The position numbers and the translations under genes are program-made. Source: Treponema sp. UBA3813 (GTDB lineage Bacteria > Spirochaetota > Spirochaetia > Treponematales > Treponemataceae). Taken from it: DNA of 64,000 nucleotides. Below, in pieces: positions 1 through 8,215 of the stretch (its first letter is position 1; the number at the start of each line of letters is the position of its first letter). Under the pieces are notes generated by a model. The model was not told the DNA's origin. It did no database searches and worked only from the letters and a program-made list of their open reading frames with translations. The stretch spans positions 1 through 64,000 of the forward strand of contig DFEB01000033.1 of assembly GCA_002368605.1 (NCBI GenBank). Reading direction: 5' to 3'.

Positions 1-425
1 ACGAAGAAAAAACAAAATCTGTCTTTGAAAACAACAAATATCTCACTGGCGACACGGCTTACTATGACGAAGACGGCTACATTTGGTTCATTGGCCGCAA
101 TGACGATGTAATCAAAAGCTCTGGCTACCGTGTCTCTCCATTTGAAATCGAAAGCATTTTGCAGCAGCACCCCGCTGTCCTTGAATGTGCGGTTACGGGA
201 GTTCCTGACCCACGCCGAGGACAGGCAATCAAGGCCACAATCGTACTCACAAAACTCTACGAAGCCAGCGAGCAGTTGCGCATTTCGATTTTGGACTGGA
301 TGAAAGAAAAAACCGCCAGCTACAAGCACCCCCGCATCATCGAATTCGTAACATCATTGCCAAAAACGATTTCTGGAAAAATCCGCCGGGTAGAAATCCG
401 TGAAAACGACCAAAAAAAAGAATAA
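1..425 (+). CDS. Acyl-CoA / AMP-forming synthetase, C-terminal part (5' end outside window)
   Basis: The open frame runs from base 3 to a TAA at 423-425, so only about 140 C-terminal residues are present. They read as the C-terminal lid domain of the ANL (acyl/aryl-CoA synthetase) superfamily: a [20 protein letters not shown] hinge segment, then [15 protein letters not shown], and near the end [10 protein letters not shown], where the lysine of the SGKIRR motif is the conserved adenylation lysine. The family activates a carboxylic acid with ATP and transfers it to CoA. Acetate, medium-chain and other acids cannot be told apart from this end. A hairpin with a T-run follows directly. Confidence 0.9.
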   Translation, partial: EEKTKSVFENNKYLTGDTAYYDEDGYIWFIGRNDDVIKSSGYRVSPFEIESILQQHPAVLECAVTGVPDPRRGQAIKATIVLTKLYEASEQLRISILDWMKEKTASYKHPRIIEFVTSLPKTISGKIRRVEIRENDQKKE

Positions 426-428
426 TAA

Positions 429-452
429 ATGCCTTGCATGGAGGTATTTTTT
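429..452 (+). terminator. Rho-independent terminator after the acyl-CoA synthetase
   Basis: A six-pair stem (ATGCCT 429-434 with AGGTAT 442-447, one G-U pair) and a seven-base loop run into six T residues. It lies 4 bases after the stop codon of the synthetase and in front of the convergent gene at 457. Confidence 0.6.
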
Positions 453-456
453 GTTC

Positions 457-1896
457 TTAAAAATCAATTCCTTTTAAGAATCTTTGCTGGAATTCGGGGA
501 TGCCTGCCAAGTTTATCTGAACGGATTTTTTTGCAAGGGCGCGTGCCTTTTCCCTGAGGACATTTGAGAAGAGCAGGGCGCTTGCTCCAGAAAGAGAGGC
601 ATTTCCCAGCTGAATCGTGCGTTTTTCCAGTTGTGCCGGCAAAAGACCGATATAAGTTGCTTCCTCAAGATTGATTTTTGAGCCGAATCCACCCGCAATG
701 CAGAATACGGGCGTTTCTTCTGTGTGCTCAAGCAAAAATTCCAGGCCGGTTTTGACCGCAGATTTTGCCAGCTGAAGATTTCGGATATCCTGCTGAGAAA
801 GGTAAACCGCCGGCGTAAGTTCAATACAGCTTGTTCCGTCTCCCAGTTTTGATTTTTCGCGGATGATGATTCCCGCTTTGTCGATGTACTTGTTTTTGAG
901 CATGACAGCTGCCGCACTGATTAAGCCGGTTCCGCATAAGCCCTTTGGATTTTTGTCGCCGATTGTGTGGCAGTTTAATTTATCGTGCAGATAAGTGATT
1001 TTGTCGATTGCGCCTTCGATTGAAGGCATACCGCAACTGATGTTCGCGCCCTCAAAAGCCGGGCCCGAAGCCGCAGATGTGCATAGAATCTTGCCTTTTT
1101 TGCCTTCTGAATCAGGAACATAAAGACAAAGCTCGCTGTTGGTGCCGATGTCGGCCAGCAAAAGAGGAGCCTTAACTTTTGATTCCCAGGGGCGCAAAGT
1201 TGACGGATCATTTTTTGCTTCGGGGACTGGGAAACCTGCTGAAATCATTGCGCATACAGTGTCCGCTCCGATGAATGCGCCGATACAAGGCGGAAGATAC
1301 ACTTCTGTGTCAGGAGCGATTACGCTTGAATTAAAAATCTGGAGAAGTTCCGGGGTTGGCTTATCAAGAACTGTACAATGAGGATAAACCGTGCCGTTGC
1401 GAATTTTTTCCCAAGTTGTAACGGTATCAAAAAGCGATGCCGGAGTGAATGGAGCCGCCGCCATGTTATTGACCGATGTTGCCGCCAAAAAACTGAGCAT
1501 TGTCGTGTTACCAGTGATGACAAGCTGGGTGACTCTTGGCTGGTATCCTCTTGGTAAGCGACTTCCTGCTTCAAGCACGGCCTTGGAGAACATCTTTTCG
1601 AGTTGAGAAATAATACAGTAATGAAGGGCTGAGTGACCAGTTTCGACAACCGATGAAGAGCCTGTGAGTGGTGGGCGAATTGCAAAAGAAATTCTTCGGA
1701 TTATATCGTAACCGTAACGAACCTGATTATTTTTTTCGGCGACTGTTACGAGATGTTTCCTGCGTGATAAAGCCCAAACGCTTACGGCGATGGTCGTTGT
1801 CCCGATATCAACCGCAATTCCGAGTTCTGCAGGAGAAAGCTCTGACTCAATTTGTTCTGGGATTTCTGGCATTTCACCGTCTGTAACAATCTGCAT
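457..1896 (-). CDS. RACo-type ASKHA ATPase (DUF4445-like) lacking the ferredoxin domain
   Basis: This 479-residue protein carries the ASKHA fold found in the C-terminal part of RACo, the ATP-dependent reductive activator of corrinoid proteins. Visible signatures are the first phosphate loop AVDIGTTTIAVSVW (residues 28-41), LLADIGTNSELCLY near residue 249, SCGMPSIEGAIDK, and FCIAGGFGSKINLEEA near the C-terminus. Typical RACo proteins begin with a [2Fe-2S] ferredoxin domain of about 100 residues. Here only about 25 acidic residues precede the ATPase and no cysteine cluster is present. It is the last gene of the minus-strand parE-led run. A role in activating a corrinoid or other redox protein is inferred from the family; the electron donor would have to be a separate protein. 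Confidence 0.75.
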   Translation of the reverse strand: MQIVTDGEMPEIPEQIESELSPAELGIAVDIGTTTIAVSVWALSRRKHLVTVAEKNNQVRYGYDIIRRISFAIRPPLTGSSSVVETGHSALHYCIISQLEKMFSKAVLEAGSRLPRGYQPRVTQLVITGNTTMLSFLAATSVNNMAAAPFTPASLFDTVTTWEKIRNGTVYPHCTVLDKPTPELLQIFNSSVIAPDTEVYLPPCIGAFIGADTVCAMISAGFPVPEAKNDPSTLRPWESKVKAPLLLADIGTNSELCLYVPDSEGKKGKILCTSAASGPAFEGANISCGMPSIEGAIDKITYLHDKLNCHTIGDKNPKGLCGTGLISAAAVMLKNKYIDKAGIIIREKSKLGDGTSCIELTPAVYLSQQDIRNLQLAKSAVKTGLEFLLEHTEETPVFCIAGGFGSKINLEEATYIGLLPAQLEKRTIQLGNASLSGASALLFSNVLREKARALAKKSVQINLAGIPEFQQRFLKGIDF

Positions 1897-1963
1897 GGTA
1901 TCGTCCTAAAAGAAAAGTATCTTATATAGAATACATCGAGATTGTCGAATTTTCAATAAAAAA

Positions 1964-2530
1964 TTATTTGTGTTTTGTCAGTTTTAATGAAACGCAAAAA
2001 AGAGTATCCCTTGTTCCACCTCTCGGCATACTTTTAAGGCTTGCAAAAATTTCTGGTGCGATTGAGTTTAAATGATAAGAAAAATCGTAGCCGATTCCGA
2101 TTTTAAAACCGTTTCCCCATTTTGTACTTTCGCTTGAATCCTTGTTTTCAATTGAGTAGAAATCACTGCGTCGTCCAAGGGCGTAATCTATAGAGGCATA
2201 AAGTCCGCCGAAATTCGGGTAAACCCTGAATCCTGCCAAAAAAGCGTAATCGATAAGATAAATATGGTCAGAGCCATGCCATCTAAGGTCAAAAACTCCA
2301 TCACCGCCAAGGGAAAAAATTACATAATCATTTGCAGGAATTAAAAAAGCCGCGTCAGTTGCAAGCACAATTTGATTGATGTCACTTAGCAAATCATTTT
2401 TATCTCTTGTCGCTTTGTCTCCGTAAAAAACATACCCGGAACCCAATCCGAATTCAAAACCAGCTTTTGCGAATGTGGGCAGGGAAAAAAAAGAGAGAAG
2501 GGCAGATAAAATCAGGAATTTTTTCTTCAT
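1964..2530 (-). CDS. Small secreted or outer-membrane beta-rich protein of unknown function
   Basis: The 188-residue product starts with a clear signal peptide (MKKKFLILSALLSFFSLPTFA, cleavage near residue 22). The rest alternates short aromatic-glycine strands, for example GFEFGLGSGYVFYGDK, FLAGFRVYPNFGGLYASIDYALGRR and GFKIGIGYDFSYHL. This resembles a small outer-membrane barrel of about eight strands. I do not recognise a named family. The ATG overlaps the TGA of the preceding yigZ-like gene by 4 bases, which suggests translational coupling. Confidence 0.7.
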   Translation of the reverse strand: MKKKFLILSALLSFFSLPTFAKAGFEFGLGSGYVFYGDKATRDKNDLLSDINQIVLATDAAFLIPANDYVIFSLGGDGVFDLRWHGSDHIYLIDYAFLAGFRVYPNFGGLYASIDYALGRRSDFYSIENKDSSESTKWGNGFKIGIGYDFSYHLNSIAPEIFASLKSMPRGGTRDTLFCVSLKLTKHK

Positions 2531-3123
2531 ATTGACATTATCGGCAGGATTTTACCATTTGTTGCGTCGAAAATCTTTTTGCCGAATGATTCAGAATCCG
2601 TCGCCGCGATTTTTCCCTTGATTGTGATTGCCTCGCCGAAATCCTCGGAAACTTCGTAAAGGGTGAAATCCTCAAAAATCTTTTTTATGATTTGATATTG
2701 CTGATAGTCCGCGCAGAGAGAAAAATCCGACTTTTCCACCAATTCTTCAAATTCCGCCTGAGCCAGCACATTTTTGACTCCGTTTCCGTAAGCGTGAACC
2801 AAGCCGCCCGTTCCCAAAAGAGTGCCGCCGAACCATCTGGTGACCGTGACCAAAAGATTTGTGGCTCCGCTGCCTTTTAAAACATCCAGCATTGGCCGCC
2901 CGGCAGTTCCCCCCGGCTCTCCGTCATCGCTCATTCCCATAATCTCCGCATTTTTTCCGCAGATAAAAGCATGGCAGACATGGGTAGCGTCAGCATATTT
3001 TTGTTTCTGTGCCTTGATTTTTTCCCGCACTTCAGCCTGAGAGGAAATCAGGAACAATTCAGAGAGAAAGCGCGAGCTTTTTATTGTTTCTTCGCAGGAA
3101 GCGTAATTTTTAGGTATTTTCAT
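2527..3123 (-). CDS. YigZ/IMPACT family protein (UPF0029)
   Basis: The 198-residue protein has the YigZ/IMPACT N-terminal domain: SRFLSELFLISSQAEVREKIKAQKQKYADATHVCHAFICG, then the signature MSDDGEPGGTAGRPMLDVLKG, then VTRWFGGTLLGTGGLVHAYG. A smaller C-terminal ferredoxin-like domain follows. Bacterial members are cytosolic and their biochemical role is poorly defined; the eukaryotic homologue IMPACT acts in translation control. Length is typical of the family. It overlaps both neighbours by 4 bases. Confidence 0.9.
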   Translation of the reverse strand: MKIPKNYASCEETIKSSRFLSELFLISSQAEVREKIKAQKQKYADATHVCHAFICGKNAEIMGMSDDGEPGGTAGRPMLDVLKGSGATNLLVTVTRWFGGTLLGTGGLVHAYGNGVKNVLAQAEFEELVEKSDFSLCADYQQYQIIKKIFEDFTLYEVSEDFGEAITIKGKIAATDSESFGKKIFDATNGKILPIMSI

Positions 3124-4019
3124 ATTTGAACTTCATCTGTGCGCTTTGTGAGGGATAAAATTTCTTCGTAGAGAACTGGCACGGTCAGATAAATCCGAAC
3201 CATCGCTGTGTAGAAATTTACGAAGTAGGCGATGTCCAGCAAAAAGACGAAAACCGAAAGACCGGGATTTTTTGTTTCTGGAATAAAATTTCCGATTGTC
3301 GCAAGCACAATGGCAATGGCAAGCTGTTTTCCGCCAGCCCTGAGAGCAAAAAGAATCAAGCGGAAGACATTTTTCTGCATTAGTTCAGCGCTTTTTCGGA
3401 AGAGAGAAATCACTCTCATGCTGGGATTGTCAAAATGCAAGTGGAAAACAAAAACGAAGCGAATCAAGACCGCGAGGGCAAGAACAAAAAGAATCAGCAG
3501 AAAAAGCCCGATAAAAAGCAGAGTTTGAGTTGCCGACTGGGAGAGAAGTTCCGCATTTTCGCTTGCGGCCTGCAAATCTTCAATACTGGGCGTGGCAAAA
3601 GAAAAATCGGGATAAATTTTGAAGAAAATGAATTTTGCGATAAAACGGGCAATCACCGCCAGCAGGGCAATCAAGGCTCCGAAAGAGGCGATAATCTTTC
3701 CCGCAGGATTAAAGCGCTTGAATCCGATGAAGATAAAGCCCAAATTCGTGTTTTTCCGCCTCGTCATCTGCAAAAGCATGACCGCAAATCCGAACTGGAA
3801 AGTGAGCCAGACGCAAATGGCAAGGAAAGCGAGGATGAAAGTTCCTGTCCTGAGAACGAGCATACTCACGCCGTCTTGAACCATGCGCATAACCGGAGAC
3901 AAAATCACAAAGGAAAGAATCGTATCCAGAATCGACATAAAAAGAAGTGCGTACATGATTTTTCCGAGGTAAAGAGAAGATACTTGGTTCAGTTTTACCA
4001 TGAGGCGTTTGATATCCAT
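3120..4019 (-). CDS. Multi-pass membrane protein of unknown function
   Basis: The 299-residue protein has about six hydrophobic helices, near residues 22-42, 50-75, 110-130, 165-190, 215-240 and 250-275. A cytoplasmic-looking loop, LLQMTRRKNTNLGFIFIGFKRFNP, lies between the second and third. I recognise no catalytic motif; the pattern is like the DUF975/YciC class of integral membrane proteins, but that is only a resemblance. It lies 22 bases after parC and overlaps the next gene by 4. Its last codons coincide with a copy of a dispersed CTCTGTG-type repeat at 3134-3162, so the C-terminus (KRTDEVQI) may have been built from repeat DNA. Confidence 0.7.
   Translation of the reverse strand: MDIKRLMVKLNQVSSLYLGKIMYALLFMSILDTILSFVILSPVMRMVQDGVSMLVLRTGTFILAFLAICVWLTFQFGFAVMLLQMTRRKNTNLGFIFIGFKRFNPAGKIIASFGALIALLAVIARFIAKFIFFKIYPDFSFATPSIEDLQAASENAELLSQSATQTLLFIGLFLLILFVLALAVLIRFVFVFHLHFDNPSMRVISLFRKSAELMQKNVFRLILFALRAGGKQLAIAIVLATIGNFIPETKNPGLSVFVFLLDIAYFVNFYTAMVRIYLTVPVLYEEILSLTKRTDEVQI
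3134..3162 (+). repeat. Dispersed CTCTGTG-type repeat, copy 1
   Basis: Reading on the plus strand, CATCTGTGCGCTTTGTGAGG followed by GATAAAATTT matches the repeats at 14930-14965 and 61667-61703: 9-base units close to CTCTGTGCG, ending TGTGAGG plus an AT-rich tail. This copy lies across the 3' end of the minus-strand membrane protein gene. Confidence 0.5.
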
Positions 4020-4041
4020 ATCATTTCCTTTTTTTCAATTA

Positions 4042-5982
4042 TTACAGGCCAAGCTCCAGTTGCGCTCCGTCAACCTTAATCGACTCAACTTCGTGGGTAG
4101 AAAGCCTGACTCCAAGTGTCTTCAAGCCTTTTTCCTCAAAGTCCTGAGCCTTGAACTTTTCTTCGGTGATTTTTACTCTCGGCTTTTTGACATAATTCAG
4201 GGTGAAAGTGAATTTTTCCCGCGTGTCGATGTGAAGGACTTCCATTCCGTCGGGGGCGAGAAAATAATCCCTGTTCATAATCCAGCTGGGGATTCGGCAG
4301 CGCTTGATTGAAGCGTAACCAGTCTCCGGGTCTTTAAAAATCACCGTGAAAAGCTGCTTTGGAAGTTTTTCCTTGTCGGCCAGAGCACAAAACCACATCC
4401 CTTTGTCGATGAAGAGCTTGTCTGGAACATCGGTGATGGTGTACATGCCGTTCTTTCGCACATAGATGATTCGGTCGTAGGGCGAGACCTTCATCAGCTC
4501 GCTTCCGCCTGAGACATTGATTCCTAGGTAGCCTTTTTCGTCGTATCGCAGTGAAAGATCCTGGCGGGCAACTTCTTTTACATCCGTCGCGCTGAATTTT
4601 GCCACCGTTGTGTTTCGTTTCAAAAGTTCCGGGGCGATTTTCTTGAATTTATCCAACATTCCGTCCAGATATTCGATGGCACAGCCAGTCAAATCCTTTA
4701 AGCGGCGGTTGATTTCCTTGAGCCGGTCTTTGATTGCCTTGACCTGGTCGCGGTTTTTCTGAATGTCGAAAAGTGAGATTCGGCGGATTGGAATTTGAAG
4801 CAGGTGCTCCACATCGTCATCGCTCACTTCCCGGATAAGTTCAGCCTTAAAGGGCTTGAATCCGTCTTTTACGGCCTTTGCCACGGTTTCGGCGGTGCGT
4901 TTGTTTTCGATTTCCTTGTAAATCCTCTCCTCAACGAAGATTCGCTCCAAAGTGCGCAGGTGCAGCTCGTCGGTGAGCTTTCGTTTTTCAAATTCCAGCT
5001 CGTCCTTGATGATTGCGGTGAGTTTTTGCGCATAATATTTGATGATTTCAGTTGCCGTCATCACAACAGGCATGTTGTCCTTGATGACCAGCATTGAGCA
5101 GGCGATTGTTTTCTCGCAGTCAGTGTAAGCGTAAAGTGCGTCGATTACATCTTTTGAGTAAACGCCTCTCGGCAGCTTGATTTCGATGTTACAGTGGTCG
5201 GTGGTGAAGTTGTCAACCGAGCTGATTTTGATTTTTCCCGCCTTGTAAGCCGAGTCAATTGATTCAAGAAGTCCTTTCGCGTTGGTGTCCAGAGGAAGCT
5301 CCGTGATGATGATTTTCTTTTCATCGCTGGTGTCGAATTTTGCCCGGGTGATGATTTTTCCGTTTCCGTCCTTGTAATTTGAGACATCAATCAGGCCGCC
5401 GGTCGAGACATCAGGGAGAATCGAGAATTTCTCGCCCTTCAAGCATTTAATCTCGGCTTCAAGAACTTCTTTTAAATTATAAGGCAAGATTTTCGTGCTC
5501 ATGCCTACGGCAATGCCTTCCGCCCCGATTAAAAGCGTTACCGGCAGTTTTGAGCGGTAGACTTCAGGCTCCAAATCCCGGCCATCGTAATTGGGAACAT
5601 AGTGGGTGATTTCTTTGTTCGTGACCAAAAATTCCTTGGCCAGCGGGTGAACGCGACACTCAATGTAACGGCCCGCAGAAGCGCCGTCGCCAGTGTACTT
5701 GTTGCCGAAGTTTCCCTGTTTTTCGATGAAAATTTCCTTGTTGGCAAGATTTACCAAGGCTCCGTAGATTGAGGCGTCACCATGCGGGTGATATTTCATC
5801 GTTCGTCCGACGACAAACTGAACTTTTTGGAAAAGTCCGTCATTCACCTCAAAAAGCGTGTGCATGATTCGCCTCTGAACAGGCTTTAATCCGTCCTCCA
5901 AATCAGGAATCGCCCTGTCCCGGATAACATAAGAAGCGTATTCAATAAAGTTTTTGTCAAATAAGTTTTTTACAAATGCCAT
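4042..5982 (-). CDS. parC: DNA topoisomerase IV subunit A
   Basis: The 646-residue protein is the breakage-reunion subunit of a type IIA topoisomerase. It has the N-terminal winged-helix segment DLEDGLKPVQRRIMHTLFEVNDG, the quinolone-region sequence YHPHGDASIYGALVNLAN, and the catalytic tyrosine at residue 106 in AGRYIECRVHP. The C-terminal DNA-wrapping part is short, and I see no GyrA-box QRRGGKG. It is therefore called ParC, not GyrA. This agrees with its place 11 bases downstream of parE. Spirochaete ParC proteins of this shorter size are usual. ParC and ParE together decatenate replicated chromosomes. Confidence 0.92.
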   Translation of the reverse strand: MAFVKNLFDKNFIEYASYVIRDRAIPDLEDGLKPVQRRIMHTLFEVNDGLFQKVQFVVGRTMKYHPHGDASIYGALVNLANKEIFIEKQGNFGNKYTGDGASAGRYIECRVHPLAKEFLVTNKEITHYVPNYDGRDLEPEVYRSKLPVTLLIGAEGIAVGMSTKILPYNLKEVLEAEIKCLKGEKFSILPDVSTGGLIDVSNYKDGNGKIITRAKFDTSDEKKIIITELPLDTNAKGLLESIDSAYKAGKIKISSVDNFTTDHCNIEIKLPRGVYSKDVIDALYAYTDCEKTIACSMLVIKDNMPVVMTATEIIKYYAQKLTAIIKDELEFEKRKLTDELHLRTLERIFVEERIYKEIENKRTAETVAKAVKDGFKPFKAELIREVSDDDVEHLLQIPIRRISLFDIQKNRDQVKAIKDRLKEINRRLKDLTGCAIEYLDGMLDKFKKIAPELLKRNTTVAKFSATDVKEVARQDLSLRYDEKGYLGINVSGGSELMKVSPYDRIIYVRKNGMYTITDVPDKLFIDKGMWFCALADKEKLPKQLFTVIFKDPETGYASIKRCRIPSWIMNRDYFLAPDGMEVLHIDTREKFTFTLNYVKKPRVKITEEKFKAQDFEEKGLKTLGVRLSTHEVESIKVDGAQLELGL

Positions 5983-5993
5983 TTTTTTTCCTC

Positions 5994-8147
5994 TTATGCA
6001 TCAATCTCAGCGTTCGTCAGCAAATTATTCTCGATGAACTTTCTTCGCTCTGGCGTGTTTTTGCCCATGTAGAATGACAGGAGCTGAGGGATGATTTTCA
6101 GCTGGCTGATTTCCACCGGGGTCAGGCGGATTGTGTCCGGAGCTATGAATTGCTTGAACTCGCTGGGATTGATTTCGCCCAAACCTTTGAAGCGGCTGGT
6201 TTCGCATGATTTCCCCAGTTTTGCCTGAGCCTTGTCCCGCTCGTCCTCAGAGTAGCAGTAGATGTTTTCTTTTTTGTTTCGTACGCGGAAAAGGGGCGTT
6301 TCAAGGATATAGACCCTGCCGCTGGTGACAAGTTCCTCAAAGTAGCCCAAAAAGAAGGTGAGAACCAGATTTCTGATATGGAAGCCGTCGTTATCGGCAT
6401 CAGTTGCGATGACGATTTTTGAGTATTTAAGGTCTTCCACGGAATTTTCGATTCCAAGGGCCATCATCAGCTGGTGAAGCTCGTCGTTCTTGTAGATGTC
6501 GGTCTGGCGTTTTCCGTACATGTTCTCAGGCTTTCCTCGCAGGGAGAAAATTGCCTGATAGTCAGCGTTCCGTGAGTGGGTCATAACGCCCGAAGCAGAC
6601 TGTCCCTCGGTGATGAAAATCATGGAATTCTCGCCCTTTGTGCCGTCTTTCAGGTGGAAGCGGCAGTCATCCAGCTTTGGAATGCGGATGCTCATCTTTT
6701 TGGCGGCTTCCTTCATCTGTTTTTTTACGCTGGAAAGTTCCGTGCGGAGTTTTTCGTTTGCTTCGATTTTTGCCTTGAGCCTTTCTGCTGCCTTGGGGTT
6801 CTTGTGAAGCCAGTTGTCCAGCCCGCTTTGAACTTCCGCCACAATCCAGGCCCGGATGTCGGTGTTTCCCAGCTTGTTCTTGGTCTGGCTTTCAAAAACC
6901 GGGTCTTTTACCTTGACCAGAACAGCCGCCGTGATTCCTTCCCTTACATCCTCAGATTTATAGCTTGACTGGAAGAAGTCATTCACGCCCTTGATGAAAC
7001 CTTCCTTAAAAGCCGTAAGATGGGTTCCTCCGTCCGAAGTGTACTGACCGTTTACGAATGAGAAATAATTTTCGCCGTAAGAGTTTGTGTGGGTGAAGGC
7101 AAACTGAAGATGCTCGCCCGTGTAAGAGCCGATTGGGTAGATTGTCTCGGATTCAAGCTCTTTTGTGAGCAGGTCTAAAAGTCCGTTCTGACTCTGGAAA
7201 TCCTGACCGTTCAGGCGGAGAATGAGTCCTGAGTTCAGGTAGGCGTAGTTCCACATTCGTTTTTCCACGAATTCCATGTTGAACTCATATTTTCCGAAGA
7301 TTTTTGTATCGGGAACGAATTCAAAGTAAGTGCCGTTTTTTGTGCCGGGCTTTACCGCGCCGGATTTATTGCTCTGGATTTTGCCCTCGTTGAAGACCGC
7401 CTCAACGCATTTTCCGTCACGGATGGAGATGACGCGAAAATATGAAGAAAGGGCATTTACCGCCTTTGTACCGACACCGTTCATACCCACAGAAAACTGG
7501 AATACATCATCGTTGTATTTGCCGCCGGTGTTGATTTCAGAGACACATTCTACGACTTTTCCCAAAGGAATTCCCCGTCCGTAGTCGCGCACCTTTACCC
7601 GGTTTTCCTTGATTTCAACATCGATTTTTGTACCGAATCCCATGATGAATTCGTCGATTGAGTTGTCGATTATTTCTTTTAAGAGAATGTAGATTCCGTC
7701 GTTTTGGTTTGAGCCGTCGCCAAGCCGGCCTATGTACATTCCGCTTCGTAAGCGGATATGCTCAAGGGCATCCAAGTGCCGGATTTTGTCGTCTGAATAG
7801 TCAGCGGCGTTCACTTCTTTTTTTGCAAGCCCTGCGTTGGGGTCGGCTTTTTTTGCCGCCGCAAGTTTTTTTTCGGCTTCGGCCGTGGCTTTTTTGTCGG
7901 TCGCCCGCTCTTCTACGCTGCTTTTGGGAGCCGCCTCTTTCTTTGACTTCGCCACGGTCTTTGCGTTGTCCCAGGCACGGAAAGTTCCGTTTTCGTCAAT
8001 TCCCGCCACGGGCTTTTTTGTTTTTGCAGATGATGAGTTTGTCGCAGTCGCTTCCTTTGCAGGCGCAGATTTTGCAGCAGGAGCTTTTTTTGTCATTGTC
8101 GGGCTTGACCCGGCAATCTCTTTTTCTTCTTTTTTAATTCCACCCAT
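5994..8147 (-). CDS. parE: DNA topoisomerase IV subunit B with a Lys/Ala-rich N-terminal extension
   Basis: The protein has a GHKL ATPase domain (LRSGMYIGRLGDGSNQNDG, then KEIIDNSIDEF near residue 160, VRDYGRGIPLGKV, GMNGVGTKAVNALS), a transducer domain, and a TOPRIM domain (FITEGQSASG near 509, IATDADNDGFHIR near 582). ParE normally begins close to the ATPase domain. Here about 120 residues rich in Lys, Ala and Ser come first. An upstream in-frame TTG exists at 8156, but it lies in the -10 box. ATG 8147 sits 8 bases after that box, so I choose it (717 residues, probably leaderless). Another ATG at 8096 falls inside a REP-like palindrome. Confidence 0.9.
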   Translation of the reverse strand: MGGIKKEEKEIAGSSPTMTKKAPAAKSAPAKEATATNSSSAKTKKPVAGIDENGTFRAWDNAKTVAKSKKEAAPKSSVEERATDKKATAEAEKKLAAAKKADPNAGLAKKEVNAADYSDDKIRHLDALEHIRLRSGMYIGRLGDGSNQNDGIYILLKEIIDNSIDEFIMGFGTKIDVEIKENRVKVRDYGRGIPLGKVVECVSEINTGGKYNDDVFQFSVGMNGVGTKAVNALSSYFRVISIRDGKCVEAVFNEGKIQSNKSGAVKPGTKNGTYFEFVPDTKIFGKYEFNMEFVEKRMWNYAYLNSGLILRLNGQDFQSQNGLLDLLTKELESETIYPIGSYTGEHLQFAFTHTNSYGENYFSFVNGQYTSDGGTHLTAFKEGFIKGVNDFFQSSYKSEDVREGITAAVLVKVKDPVFESQTKNKLGNTDIRAWIVAEVQSGLDNWLHKNPKAAERLKAKIEANEKLRTELSSVKKQMKEAAKKMSIRIPKLDDCRFHLKDGTKGENSMIFITEGQSASGVMTHSRNADYQAIFSLRGKPENMYGKRQTDIYKNDELHQLMMALGIENSVEDLKYSKIVIATDADNDGFHIRNLVLTFFLGYFEELVTSGRVYILETPLFRVRNKKENIYCYSEDERDKAQAKLGKSCETSRFKGLGEINPSEFKQFIAPDTIRLTPVEISQLKIIPQLLSFYMGKNTPERRKFIENNLLTNAEIDA
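8096..8116. repeat. REP-like palindrome inside the parE start region
   Basis: TTGTCGGG (8096-8103) and CCCGGCAA (8109-8116) form an 8-base inverted repeat with one T-G pair and a five-base loop CTTGA. The flanks (TGTCA before, TCTC after) and core resemble the widespread REP-like motif in which CGGGTCAAGCCCG is flanked by ATTGC and CAATGACA. On the minus strand it is translated in frame as EIAGSSPTMT in the ParE N-terminus. Confidence 0.65.
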
Positions 8148-8155
8148 AGCATACA

Positions 8156-8184
8156 ATTATAAACTATTTTTGTCGAATTGAAAA
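8156..8184 (-). promoter_or_regulatory. parE promoter (leaderless type) overlapped by an inverted repeat
   Basis: On the minus strand TTTTCA (8184-8179), a 17-base spacer and TATAAT (8161-8156) are followed 8 bases later by ATG 8147. A perfect 9-base inverted repeat, AACTATTTT (8162-8170) and AAAATAGTT (8181-8189), covers the -35 box and spacer. It could be an operator, or a hairpin of the upstream MCP transcript. Confidence 0.6.
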
Positions 8185-8215
8185 TAGTTCTTTTCTGCTA
8201 TGGACTGCTTGATCT

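Noticed and set aside
3435..4079. Plus-strand frame of about 214 codons opposite the membrane protein
   Set aside because: Charged low-complexity antisense of hydrophobic helices; the minus-strand gene fits the operon and has normal overlaps.
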